A stretch of DNA of 64,000 bases from positions 389,236 through 453,235 of the forward strand of contig JACDOX010000391.1 in NCBI GenBank assembly GCA_014549065.1, in the 5' to 3' direction. How positions within the stretch are numbered: the first letter of the stretch is position 1; every line of letters begins with the position of its first letter. The position numbers and the translations under genes are program-made. This DNA comes from Cardinalis cardinalis (lineage: Eukaryota; Chordata; Aves; Passeriformes; Cardinalidae). The notes beneath the pieces were generated by a model. That model made no database searches and was not told the origin of the DNA. It was given only the letters and a program-made list of their open reading frames with translations. Below are positions 36,107 to 48,243 of the stretch, in pieces.

Positions 36107-38154
36107 AGAGCAGTGGGTGCTGGGACACACAGAGCACAGCACCAGCAGATTGGGTTTTGGCCATGGGAAAAGCAGGAAAACATTGGGAGAGACCATCAGG
36201 GGGTGTGGAACTGAGCCAGCATGAGGGCTAAGGAAAAGTTCACATTAAACATTTGAAAGCTGCTCTGCTGATTTAAAGCTTGCCAGCAAGAACAGAGTCC
36301 ATTTGTACTGAAGATGCACTTTGGTCAATAAGCACAAACANTTAAGCCACAAATTGGGCTAAAGGGATTTCTCCAGAAGAAACAATTAAAGCCTCACTGT
36401 GTAATACCTTGACTAAATAATCACAGAGGGAACAATAACCTTCTTGAAATACATGGAGGATGTATACAAGGAGGGAGATGACTCTTCAGGGATTCAGCTA
36501 ATAGGATTAAAATTCTGAATATCAGAAACTTTAATAGTGCAACCTCCTAGACCATGGAATAGTTGGTATCACCAGAGCAAGGAGTCATTGTATTAACACC
36601 ACATAGACCTTGTGCTCACAGGGAGATTGAGGAGAACAGCAGTGAGATTTACTCTTTATTTGTGGTACCATTTCTAAATAGCCTCACAGGTCCATCATTG
36701 GACTATTTTAAACACTTTAGAACCATTAATTTGAAATAATTGGTGAGATTTTCAAATCATAGTACAACAAGAGTTTTCTCCCAGTCATCCTGAAGGAAAT
36801 TGCATCTCTGGCAGAGTATTTTCCTCACTGTGAACCAAGAAACTCCCACTGTCAAGGATAGCTGGACTTTCCCCCCACTCAACAGCTAACCCTGAGACCT
36901 CAGCCAGCCCTGCAGGTCATCTTCCATTCCTCAGTGAAAAGTAAAAGTGCATCATTGCCAGAATATATCCTGTCATGTACAGAGATTCTAATACAAAGCT
37001 TATTTTTTAAAGATCAAATCTTTTTTTGCCACATAAAATTTTATAATTGAGAGGCTCCAATAAACTTGTGTTGTAGTTGTAGTTTGAATTCCAAGCACCA
37101 GGGATGATATTGGTTGCTCCTAGCAGGAAGTTTTACTTCTAATGTACAGATACTCTGCATCTGGTTTATATATCTTAAATTCAAACAAACTGACTGGAGT
37201 ATCTNCTCTCATCCAACTTGATTAAACTCAGCACACAAACTCCCCAAATCAATAGTTAATTAAGAAGAAGTGCCAATTACTACATGCTAAATTAGCCCAT
37301 GCTAATTCTGCATTCCCTGCTCCAGGTATGTGTTTAGCACTGAAGGAAAGAAGATTACTTCAATTGCAAGTTATTTATTACATCTTAGAAGGCTCCCTCT
37401 GTTAGGGGGGGAGGAAATAAAAACAGACCAGAAAAACAGCAAAGACAAAAAAAAAAAAAAAAACACTCAAAAAATCAGAAAACTTTACTTAATGTTGAAG
37501 TTTACAAACCAGATCATTGTTGGTTATATTACAATAGGGGGCCCTTGCAAATTTGTACAAAGCTTGACAAGCCTGCAAAAAATAGACCCATAAAACCAAA
37601 ACAGAAAAATTCCATCCTATTCCTGGAATTCCTCATGAGTTGTTCTTTGGATCTTANGGACATGAAATTCCAAGAAAGCAATGTCATTTTCATTGCATTT
37701 GACACGCAAGTACGATACAGGCAGAGATGTGAACTCACCACAGAATGCCTCATTCATCCTCCTAGGAAGTTGTTGCTACTTTTTTGGTTTCTGTATCTTA
37801 CATCTTTTAAAGCTAAAGAAAATTATTATTATGCAGCCCAGTGTGGAGCTGGCAGATGTGGGGATTGGTGTGCTATGTGTATTATGCCAACATAAACCTG
37901 TCCAAAATGCACANTTTAATGCAGGTTCAGCAGGCACANTAGGCTGGTGTGTGGCACCCACCCATGCAGGTCTCTCATGCCCACCCAAGCCTGAGGGTGT
38001 TTGTAAATCACAGCCCAATGTCCTCCCCTCCCTTGCACTAAATAATCTCATTTGAGGACAGGCAATACCTGGGTAAGCCAATAAGGAAATAAAGTCAAAG
38101 ATTGGGACTGGTCACACATCAGCTCCCCCAGGATTTCCTCTCAAGAACCAAACC
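36107..38154. other. No genes recognised
   Basis: Only an A tract at 37447-37463 was noted in this AT-rich sequence. Confidence 0.5.
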
Positions 38155-38670
38155 TGTTATCATCTGTTAGAGTAGAGACTCAACAAGGCAAAGGCCCTGT
38201 TGAGCCTCTAAAGGAGGAAAATGATGCCTCAGGGTTTAGCTTTTGTGTTTTTCACATTCTGTGCTCCTTTAGTGTGAGGGTCTGAGCTTCATATTAGGGG
38301 ATGGTGAGCTCTGTGCACAGAGCAGGGAGACAAAACAATTCCTGCTCCAGCTGGGCACCAAGGACAAATGATCCAAATCTCAGCCCAAGAGCACAAACAC
38401 CATGGGCTGGAGAGAGAAAAACAAGCAGGGTGGGACTGCATGGGCTAAAGCTGGAATGGGACAGTGAACTGCAAGATGCAAATGGAGCAGAACTGATAAA
38501 AGTGAGAGACCCCATGACCAGTTGTGCATTTTGGGGCCATTTTGGTTCATCTTGGGTGCAGCCCTGGCTGGGCTCTTGTACTGTCCAAGGTAGGTCCATT
38601 GAGACCTTTTAGTAAATCCCTACTTTATTCTTTAGCTCTGTCCAGCCTCTGTTCTAGGGCAGCCTGCACA
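38155..38670 (+). mobile_element. Probable LTR, family F
   Basis: A U3-like purine-rich stretch leads to GACCTTTTAGTAAATCCCTACTTTATTCTTTAGCTCTGTCCAGCCTCTG, read in pieces, a poly(A)-region layout that I know from songbird ERV-L-type LTRs. There is no second copy in the window and no target duplication was found, so boundaries and identity are tentative. Confidence 0.4.
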
Positions 38671-38855
38671 GGGCACCAAGTGCAATCTGTGTGTCCTGCC
38701 AGAACTGCTCCCAGCTCTCCTGGGAGGCCCAGGAGCTGAGCACACACCTCTGCCTGAGCCTTGCCAAACCTGCATGCTCAGGGGACATGGGGGAGCTGTG
38801 AGATCTGCACAGGGCCCAGACCACCCCAAAAACAAATGCTTAGATTGTAACACAT

Positions 38856-39493
38856 TGTCCTAGGTTACAAAATGTGACTGAGGGTGTGTATTCTGTTCTC
38901 ATCTGTCAGAGCTGGGGCAGTTCTCTGCTGTTCATGGGGCAGTTTTTTCTTTATCTCTCCCACAGCCAACCCTCCCTCCAGCAGATCCCTGCTGGCCATG
39001 GCCACTGAGTGTCCCTGCAGGGCTGATCCAATTCCAGCATCCCATGGGGAGATGCTGCGCCCAGGGGAGGAGCCAAGCATTCCTACCTGGATCCAATCTG
39101 AGCCTGGCCCAGCCCAGCAGCCTTTGCCCCCTGCATTGCCAGAGGAGCAGCTTTCTGCTGCCCTGCATTGCCAGAGGGAGCCCAGGCCCATCTCCAGCAG
39201 CCCGGGAGCTGCAGAGGAAAACTCCCCCCTTGTGCAGGATCCCTGCTGCAGCAGAGCCACAGCTGGCACTGCAGGAGGGCTGAGCCCCCATGGGATGGGG
39301 CTGTGCCTTTTTTTTGTACTATTGCATTTCTATTTTAATTTTCCTAGTAAAGGACTGTTATTCCTANCCCCATATCTTTGCCTGAGAGCCCCTTAATCTC
39401 AAAATTACAATAATTTGGAGGGAGGGGGTTTAAATTTTCCATTTCAGGGCAGGCTCCTGCCTTCCTTAGTAGACACCTTTTCAAACCAAGACA
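38856..39493 (+). mobile_element. Solo LTR, family B (intact copy)
   Basis: The element begins TGTCCTAGG and ends CCAAGACA. It aligns with 19944-20690 and is almost identical over the part after the gap there. It lacks about 60 bp before the poly(A) region, and the signal reads AGTAAAG in place of AATAAAG. Flanks CACAT and CAAGT do not match well, so no target duplication is claimed. Confidence 0.8.
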
Positions 39494-42400
39494 CAAGTGT
39501 AAAGGCAAATCTGAATTATGTCCTATGTACAGCCCAGAAGCGACCTGCTGAGATTCCTCTTTGCAGCTCTCANTAAGAGATCCCTGGTGAAACTTCTGCT
39601 CTGCTTGGGCCCAGAGCAATTTTTGGCTGGGTTGGGGGCCGGATTGGGTGTTTAAGGGAGCAGTTTCTTGTTTACTTTTCCGTTTTAACTGTATGTGGGA
39701 TAAGGAATTATATATAGCAAAAAATCTCTTTCANTCTGCTCTTGACTATTATCTCAATCCAAGTCTAACTTCATTCCTCTCTAAACCAGCATCACTCTGA
39801 ACAATTCCCAACAGAAGTTCTGCCCCCAGCCTTGCCACTCCTCCAAAGAAACATTTCCCTTTTCCTGAGGCCTTTTCCCATTCTCCTGCTTGGACTTGCA
39901 GGCTCGTCCTGCTGTGCAACNTTCCCCCCAAAACAGAGATTTTGCTGCAGTGCTGGGAGACATTGGGAGGCATTCAGCCCTTCCCTGGGCCTCTTGCAAT
40001 CTTGAGATAGAAGAAGGAAGCAAAACCAGGGCTGGAAGAACACCCCTTTTATTCCTTTTGCTGGTGCCAGCAGTGCTCTCAGCCATTCCAGAGGAAATCA
40101 GATGTTCCAAAAGTCACAGTGCATTTGCCCCACTGTCAGCTCCCTGAGAGTTTATCACCTTGGAGTTATACATTTCTCTGCTGACTTTAGGAAACATTTT
40201 TAAGGTTACAGACAACATATTTCAAATCCAAAAAATGGAAAATAAACAAGAGAAGTCCTTCTGGTTTTGTGTTTCTTTGAATTTCCCTTACATGGTAAGG
40301 ACAAGCACAAATCTTTGTCTACCAAAATGCTTTAATACTTTGAGTTTCTGCTCTTCCCCTGCAATATGAAACTCATTTTTCATGGTCACCCTTCACCATG
40401 TACTGTATTTGAGGATATTTTTTTAGGGAAAAAAAAAAGAGTTGTAGCCCTTTATAGATACACAGGCAAAAGCAGTTCAGCTCTGAATTTAAAAGAAAAA
40501 TATTTAATTGTTCGGAGGAAAATGTACTTCTAGGAAATAAGGCTGAGTTACAGAATATGAAACCATGCAGAAAGTCAGAAGCTATTATGCACTGACATCC
40601 TTAAAATAAATATTTTCTCATGTCACTGAAATGGTATGAAGAATTAATACTAAAAGTAGTTCTTTCAATACTTATTTCTGATTTATTTTACCTTCACTTG
40701 AAGGAAGACTTTAATTATTAAACTTAACCCAAATAAATTCACACACAATTTGGACAAGAGGGAAGAATCATTTCTACAGCATCATTGTAGTCATTCCAGG
40801 ATTGTCAAATTATGCCTTTGCAGGCAGAGAGGGACAGCTCTCACCANCCCAGTACAAGAACTCAAAATATGTTCAATTAATGGATAAATAGATCCAGANA
40901 CACACTTTACATTGTGCAAACAATACCAGCTCTCATGTCACTAAAAACACCTGGGGCTGAGGAAGAAGGGAAGTGCAAAGGCCTTTTGCTTTAGTGTAAA
41001 CTGGAAATCAAGCTTTCAGATCAAAATGGGAGCTGCAATTCCTCTGCCCTGACACAAATCATCAGCTAAGAAAGGGCATTTGCCTCTTCCTGTGTCGTGG
41101 GATGATTTGGGAACCAGGGCAGTGGAACTGGCATGTCCAGAGTGGAGGTCATCCAGGACTGTGTGGGCACATCAAAGCAATTCCTGTTGTGCAGAAAACC
41201 TCTTAAAACCTTGAAATATTGAAATATTTCTAGGTGAATAACAGGTGAATCGAAATATTTCTAGGTGATTAACCGATGAATTGAAATATTTCTAGGTGAA
41301 TTGAAATATTTCTAGGTGAAGGACACCCTGTGATTTATGGGGAAGAAGCAGGTTTGTTTAATCACTACAGGGTTTTTTAAGTCCTTACATTCCTTGTGAT
41401 CCACTGAGCAGGCCTATTTGCATAACTAGGTTTTAAATGCAAATCAGATAAAGAATTTTACTAAGTGGATGATTTGTACAATACAGCCTCTAGGTCTCTT
41501 GCAGAATTACTTTGATGAGGGAATGGTTCTTTAATTACGCTGAAGGCCGATTACCCCATTACAGCCATATTGTTTTGTGGATTGCATATAATTTTGCTGT
41601 TTCCAAAGATTCCCTGCCATAATTCTGAAGAAAATGCAAACAGCAAGCAGACACTTGAGACACATTAGGCAAGAGATGCTTTAGTGAATTCAATTTAAGC
41701 TGCAACATTAAAGTGATTTTGTTGAATAAAACATAATGCAATAATGAGCCTGTGTATGTCAACTCTGCAAAGATAATAGCTGGAAACTTAGCTTTGCTTT
41801 CCTCTTTTCCAGGCTTTTCTCTTCTTAGGCTCATTAGTCAGAGACAATGCTGCAAAGAGAAACCTCTTCTAGTACANGCTTTATTTCAGTTTAAGTATAT
41901 TCCCTACAATTGTATTTTATAGTTGAATATATAGTTAAAGGAATTAATTTGTGTCTGCTTCACATCAGCCCTAATGAGATTACACATTATATGGGATTTT
42001 TGTCTTTTAATGCCTAATGTTAGGAACAATCTAATGTATAGATCACTCTAGATCACTTGGTGATGTTTGCTGGCTTTTTAAAGAAATATTTACAAATGTA
42101 TGTGATTAAAGGGAAATAATCCTAGTTATACTCTGTACGGTTTTCTTTTACTCCACTTTCTGACACCCTTCTTGTCTCTGCAGGTAACAGCACCCAATGT
42201 AAGGAGGCAAAAAGCTCTTGATGTCCAGAGCAGGGGTCACTCATGGCATCAAGGAGGCTCCCTTGGAGCTGCTCAAATCTGAGTTACATGCAAGTAGGCA
42301 ATGTATGACTGCAAGAATATTCACCTTTACCATAAACAAAAGAAGGATTAAAAGCTGATATTAAAGAAAATGAAAATNATAAGATTTATTTGTTTATTGA

Positions 42401-43490
42401 ATCTTTCACCAGATCTCTTCTGATTTCCAGAGTTAGCCTGCAGGGTCAGATGGGTACAGCACAGCTACCAGGTGTTCCTTTTAATAGCTACCAAAATATC
42501 TCTAATTTGTTTTTAGGTGNAAAGGTGACTGCCAGCACTTGTACCTGCACTGCTTTTCAGTTATGGCTGTCTTGGGCTTCCAGAGCTTTTATAGTTTTGT
42601 ACAGTTTTAGTAAGAGCTACCATATGGTTTGGTGACACAAAATCCTTTGCTACAGGAAGCTCCTGGGATTCTATGATTGTTGCACACTGGCAGCATTTCA
42701 GCTTTCATTTATTTGTGGAGTCATCATTTGATATGGAAAAAGAAAGGTAATAAATCAAAATCTCAGCCATTCATCATTTAGAGGGGTGCNTCACCTTGTA
42801 AATTTGAATTGCTTTAATGGTTTGGCACCATTTTATTTTGTTTTCATTGAATGAAGAATAGCTAAGGAGAACAGCCAAGCTTATACATCACCACATATAT
42901 GAATCAAAGGAAAAACCAAAAGTGAAATGTTTTATAAAGGCAAAGCAGTGAACAGAACAAAAAGAAAACATCATTTATAATGGGGGGGAAAGGCAGACTG
43001 TTGCTTGAATTTAGATGTTATGAGACTCTGTGCCTATGGGTGATAAATAAAAGGCTCAGGGATCTGCAGGGTGGAAGTTGGGGGTATCCCAGAGGTTTCT
43101 GGCACCTGGCAGAGCTGAACATCTCTGTTCTGGGGGAAGATGGGTGAATTTAGTTGATGTGGAGAATGGCTTTGCCATTGCTGCAATTTGGTCACCAAAT
43201 TCTACCTAAGCTATTCCCACACTAAAAGTGCAGGAACTCAGGGGAGCAGCAATCCCAAAAGAGTTTTAGAGCTGATCAGAGCTGTCTTGCAGCTTTGTTT
43301 GCTCTTATCTCCAGTTCTGTTCTCCTCACAAGCTCCTTTCTTGCTGTTTGGGCCTGCAGAGTTATTTTCACTCAAAAAAAAAAAAAAAGGGATTTACATT
43401 CTGGGTCACTGAGAACAACTTTATACCCCAGGTGGAGCAATAGGAAAGAGATTATGAATGCCAGGGGGAGTTCTTAGGTTCTGCTAATTA
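39494..43490. other. No genes recognised
   Basis: This is AT-rich unique-looking DNA with a small tandem array at 41214-41320. No supported exon was seen. Confidence 0.5.
41214..41320. repeat. Short tandem array of GAAATATTTCTAGGTGA
   Basis: The phrase starts at 41221, 41252, 41283 and 41303. The unit length shortens from 31 to 20 bp in the last step. Confidence 0.85.
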
Positions 43491-43907
43491 AAAGAATGAA
43501 GCTCTAGGACAAAAAATGGTTTGCACTGCTCAGTGAAGGTTGTAGGGACTAAAGTGACAGCAGANAGGGAGAAATCAGTGAGTGGGGCCCCATTCTCCCC
43601 TCTCTGTACCTGAATCCCNGGTGAGGACTGTAGAGTTGGGTGAGAAGCATTCCCTCTTGAGCCAGAAAATGCTGCATTTTCCCAAGGTAATTAATTAAAT
43701 TAATTAATTAATTAAAAGAATGAAGCTATAGCACAAGAAATTATTTGCACTGTTCAGTAAAGGTTGTAGGGAATAAAGTGACAGCAGATAGGGAGAAATC
43801 AGTGAGTGGGGCTCCATTCTCCCCTCTCTGTACCTGAACCCCTGGTGGGTTGGGTGAGAAGCATCCCCTCTTGAGCCAGAAAATGCTGCATTTTCCCAAG
43901 GTAAAGA
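43491..43907. repeat. Tandem duplication of ~200 bp separated by TTAA repeats
   Basis: The block 43491-43690 (AAAGAATGAAGCTCTAGG to CCCAAGGTAA) recurs at 43715-43904. The second copy lacks about 10 bp after TGAACCCCTGGTG. Between the copies lies an AATT run (43688-43714). Confidence 0.9.
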
Positions 43908-44362
43908 AGGAAGGAGACTTTCCCATCAGGTGTGTTTAGCACAGGAAGGTTAAATCTACACTGCTGTACATCAACTCTCTGCCCCTTCCCTCAGATGGCA
44001 GCAGGGAAGAAACCTCAGCCGTGGAAAAATGGAAGGGTGAGATCTGGGCATTAACCCCTCTGAGCAAAGCACTGCAAAGCTGTGCTGCAAAGCTCTGTCT
44101 CCTGCCTTGCACCAGTTTGCATTTCTTGAGTTGCTCTGAAAACCCTCGTGCTGCTGGCACCCAGAGCAGAGCATTTGTGCCTGTGACTCCCCCAGTGGCT
44201 TCAGCTGGGAGCAGAAATGGAACAGGGACACGGCCATGGCTCATCCCTGTGAGCCCCAGCTGCTCCTCTGTGAGCCTCGGGCGTTGTGTCATCCCTGAAT
44301 TGTTTCATTGAGGGANCCCCAGGCCAAAATTTGTTCCTTGTGCTTTGGTGGCTGATGGTTTA

Positions 44363-44768
44363 TGTCACCATGATGTTTTATGAAAAATCCCTTTGCCAGG
44401 ATTTTTCTCCTGAGAAGCTGAGAACTCTCAGAAAAGAAATGTAAACAATAATTATCTGATTGCTTGGAATGTGTTCTGGAGGTTGCTTACCAACNGGTGC
44501 ACCTTTGATTGGTTCCATGTGAATTGTTTTTCCTTTATAACCAATCCCAGTCCAGCTGTGTTGGACTCTCTGGTCAGTGATGGGTTTTTATTATTCATCC
44601 TTGTCAAGCCTTCTGATGTCTCCTTTCTTCTATTCTTTAGTATAGTTTTAATGTATCATTTTCTTTTAATATAACATAATATCATAAAATATAAATCAGC
44701 CTTCTGAGAACTTGGAGTCCAATTTTCATCTCTCACCTTGTCCTGGGGACCCTCACAACACCACAACA
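44363..44768 (+). mobile_element. Solo LTR, family A, with target duplication
   Basis: It begins TGTCACCATGATG and ends CACAACA. The 5-mer GTTTA flanks it at 44358-44362 and 44769-44773. It contains all family A blocks, including GTGCACCTTTGATTGGTTCC and ATAAATCAGCC. No internal sequence is present. Confidence 0.88.
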
Positions 44769-44773
44769 GTTTA

Positions 44774-46759
44774 GACCTACTGAGGAGTCACAAATTAATC
44801 AATTTTTTCCTTCTTCTACCATGTAACTGACTCATCTAATAGTGCCCTTTATTTATACTCACAGTTTCTTCATTTTCTAATTTTTTGACCATTTTTCAAT
44901 ATTTTAGACAGTTCTAAGCTGCTTTCAGAGATCTTTGCAGTTTTATTGAACACTTCTGATACCTAGGTTAAAATACACAGCCCAAAAATGAACAAACAAT
45001 AAATAAAAAGGCTGATTGAGTGTCCTCCCTTCTGGGGAAGGGAACACAGACTGGAGTCTGTACTAATGAAGCAATATCAGCATCCTGGAGTACTATTTCA
45101 CAACATCCATAAATTATTATTTTTCTTTTTCTCAATTCATTTACCCTACTGAAAATGCACTGGCAATGGCACCAGCATGTGTAAATGCCTTCANGCTTTT
45201 GTGTGCTTTGCTTTTTCATCTGTGAATCAAAATCTTTACTCTTTATCACCAACAAAACAAACTCTTCACAAGATTTAAAAATCTGATATTAAAATACAAA
45301 AAAAAAAGCCAACAAAACCCTCCAAATTAAAAAGAAACCATGCATTCAAAAGGCATCAATCACATCTAGGAAAGTAGAAAATGGGCTGCAGTTTGTCAAA
45401 GAATTAATTCTTTTGTAGGAGGGGACCCGCAAATTAGAAGGTTCCAGTGGCTGTTAGCATTCTACAGCAATATGCAGCACTTGGCAGACTATACAGACAT
45501 TTTAGAGACTGTTTATGCATTCTGTTTTTATTGGTGCCATGTCTGTAATATTTGTTTGTCCCTAGCTGATGCCACAGTAGGTGATATAAAAAAAGATGCA
45601 TGAATAATTTATAAAAGTACTCAGAAGTCACCAAAGTGCCTTGCTCTGATGATGTAGTGTGCACAAGGGCCTTGGATAATAAAAGTAGATTATATATCAT
45701 AACAGATTCTATGTAATAATAAATTAGAGTGGAAAACATCAGAAGGATACATTTTGTTCTGTATTTTGTGCTGCATTTCTAGAACTCTGGTCAATATAAA
45801 CACCTAAAGCTGCAAGGGAAATTTTCCAAGTAAAAGCATTTTGCAGGCCTAATAAATTTGAATTAACTTTAAAGATCACTGAAATCCTGCCTTGTCTCAG
45901 CAGGTTCACTTAGACATCTGAAAGCTTCCATCAGAAAGGTGAAATTCTGTTTTTAAGTCAGCAGAGACATAGATAGATGGTTATTCATAATCAGCAGGAC
46001 TACAATTTAAAAAAAAATAAAATCCCTGTTATTAGCCATACTTTAAAATGGAAATAAAGCACAATGGTGATTTCAGTCCTGCATCTGCACAGTGGAGTTG
46101 CTGTCACTCAGAACAGTAAGAAGAGAAGGGGTTTCACTGTCATTGCAATGGAATTATTTGATGTGAAAATCTGTCTGGATACAGAAAATGTTCTGTTGGG
46201 ACAAAATCTGACAAAATCCCTAGAGGGAGGTTCCTCAGAGTCTCCTCTCTGATTCTGTCCACTTTGAGCAGGAAAGAGATGTAGCACAATCAAAGACCTC
46301 AACTCACAACTTCTGAGAGGGGTCAAGCATGAGACAGCCAGAGAAATCACAGAACTTTATAATCTCTATCTAGGCTAAATTTATCAAGAAAATGTCACAC
46401 CATTTTTCTGTGCATGCTTTGTTCCTTGTACCTCTGGAGAAGAAACCATGATCCTTTCATGAATGATTCAAGGTGGCTGAGGCTGTTTTGAAACAGATCA
46501 ATGAAAATTGACACTTTGGCCCTTGGCAACCCAGGCTTTGCTCAAAGAGAAGTTAAGGTTGCCTGAACTTTTCTTCTTCTGTGCAAATGTGAAGAAAATA
46601 ATCAGGCTCCTTGAACAGAAGCCTGAGACAGCACTATGGTTTAAATTTTATTAAAGTCATTTCCACTAACTTGAATATCATAATTTAGTGTGTTCTTGCT
46701 CACCTGGAGGGATGAGGAATCAGGAAACTTATGCCAAAGTATATTTTGGCTGTGTAAAG
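44774..46759. other. No genes recognised
   Basis: This AT-rich spacer lies between two LTRs. No supported exon was found. Confidence 0.5.
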
Positions 46760-46765
46760 TGTGGG

Positions 46766-47231
46766 TGTGATATTTTCAGGGTCCCCTGTCGTGAGGAGGA
46801 ATGATGAATCTGGCTCCATGTTCTTAGAAGGCTGATTTATTAGTATAGCATAGTATAGTATAGTATAGTATAGTATAGTATAGTATAGTATAGTATAGTA
46901 TAGTATAGTATATTATTATGCTATACTAAAATACACAAAATAATAGAGAAAGGATACAAACAGAAGGCTAAAAGATAATAATGAAAACTTGTGACTCTCT
47001 CCTCAGAGTCTGACACAGCTGGCTGTGATTGGTCATTAAGTTAAAACAATTCACATTAAACCAACCGAACAATGACCAGTTGGTAAACAATGTCCAAACT
47101 ACATTCAAAANCAGCAAAACACAGGAGAAGCAAATGAGATAAGAATTGTTTTCATTTTTCTCTGAGGCTTCTCAGCTTCCCAGGAGAAGAAATCCTGGCA
47201 AAGGGATTTTTCAGAAAATGTGATGCTGACG
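46766..47231 (-). mobile_element. Solo LTR, family A, minus strand, with expanded microsatellite
   Basis: It is the reverse complement of the family A pattern. Flanks are TGTGGG at 46760-46765 and 47232-47237, a perfect 6-bp target duplication. The LTR's first base has changed (CG in place of TG on the minus strand). The TAGTATA segment before the poly(A) region has expanded into a TAGTA microsatellite (46841-46912). Confidence 0.9.
46841..46912. repeat. TAGTA pentanucleotide microsatellite
   Basis: About fourteen near-perfect units lie within the minus-strand family A LTR. The same motif exists as a few units in other copies (near 62746-62760). Confidence 0.95.
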
Positions 47232-47237
47232 TGTGGG

Positions 47238-47813
47238 CTTGTGCTGTGGGGTTCTATCAGAGTGATGGTTTGGGCACCTTTCCTCTCTTCCCTTCCCTTC
47301 TCCCCCTTTAATTTCAGGTGCAGTGTCTCACCTCCAGTCACCAGAGCAGACAGATGCCAGCAGGATCTGATGGATTTATTTATCTGGAGCAGAAATTCAC
47401 CCACTGAGCACAAGATGGAATAAAAGAATCAGAAATGCTTAAACTTCAGCTCTTAACCTATGGCAGAAAATTTCATCCCAAGCCAGGGACTCCTGGTCCA
47501 GGCAAACTTCAGTGGTGTGCAGCAAAATGGCATTCCAGGAAGTGGGGAATGAAATCCCAGGATGAACTGGGAGCTGAAATCAGCCACAGCAGAGAGGCCA
47601 AGCCAAGTTCTCTGAGCAGCAGGTGTCAGAGAGAAGAGGCAGTGACAAGGAGATTCCTGCCCCAGCAGCAGAAGTTTATGGAATAGAAACTCTCCCAAAG
47701 GAAACCCTTCCTGAGCCGGACAGTTTGTGTTGATCAGACGTACATGAGCTGATGGAACAGATTTGATAGTAAAAGATTTTAAAATCACAGAAAATTCGGG
47801 GAGGTAGAAAGAA
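47238..47813. other. No gene recognised
   Basis: The sequence is moderately GC-rich and contains an 83-codon open frame (47435-47686). No splice sites or recognisable family support it. Confidence 0.4.
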
Positions 47814-48243
47814 AGTTGGGCTTAGTAGGCCCTGGGAAATGTTAAAGGTAGGCCCTGGGAAATGTTAAAGGTAGGCCCTGGGAAATGTTAGGCCTTGTAT
47901 TTGCTGTATCATGTGAAACTGCACCTGTGTAGTCAGTATATGATAAATTATAAAATGGTTAGATGTGATTAGATAGAATTATTGTTTAAAGAATCATGAG
48001 AAACTATGTTAGGGGTTTGAGGGGCATCATGAGAAACCCATGCTTGGATCAAATCAATGTATACAGTAGAACAATGTATGTTTANTAATTAATATGGAAG
48101 TTATATAATGATAGAATATAAAACATGTTCAGCCCAAACCCATGTCAGAGTCAGATTTGGGTCTGTACCCCTGACACCCAGAGCTCTCAATAAAAGCACC
48201 TGCATATAATCATTCTGTGATTATGTGTTCCTGAACACTAACA
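47814..48243 (+). mobile_element. Solo LTR, family G
   Basis: It starts near AGTTGGGCTTAG (first base probably mutated from T) and ends CTGAACACTAACA. CAATAAAAGCACCTGC near 48189 is the poly(A) signal, preceded by TGGGTCTGTACCCCTGACACC. A 23-bp unit is repeated three times near its 5' end (47826-47890). No target duplication was found. Confidence 0.65.
47826..47890. repeat. Three tandem 23-bp units (TAGGCCCTGGGAAATGTTAAAGG)
   Basis: The units start at 47826, 47849 and 47872, are essentially identical, and lie inside the U3 of the family G LTR. Confidence 0.95.

Noticed and set aside
38865..39396. Frames of 170, 134 and 119 codons
   Set aside because: They lie wholly within the family B LTR and are open on both strands because the sequence is GC-rich and repeat-derived.
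42661..42690. A possible CR1 LINE tail (GATTCTATGATTG)
   Set aside because: It is only a single copy of the octamer, with no upstream CR1 sequence recognised.
47435..47686. An 83-codon plus-strand frame
   Set aside because: It has no splice signals, recognisable domain or conserved-looking composition.
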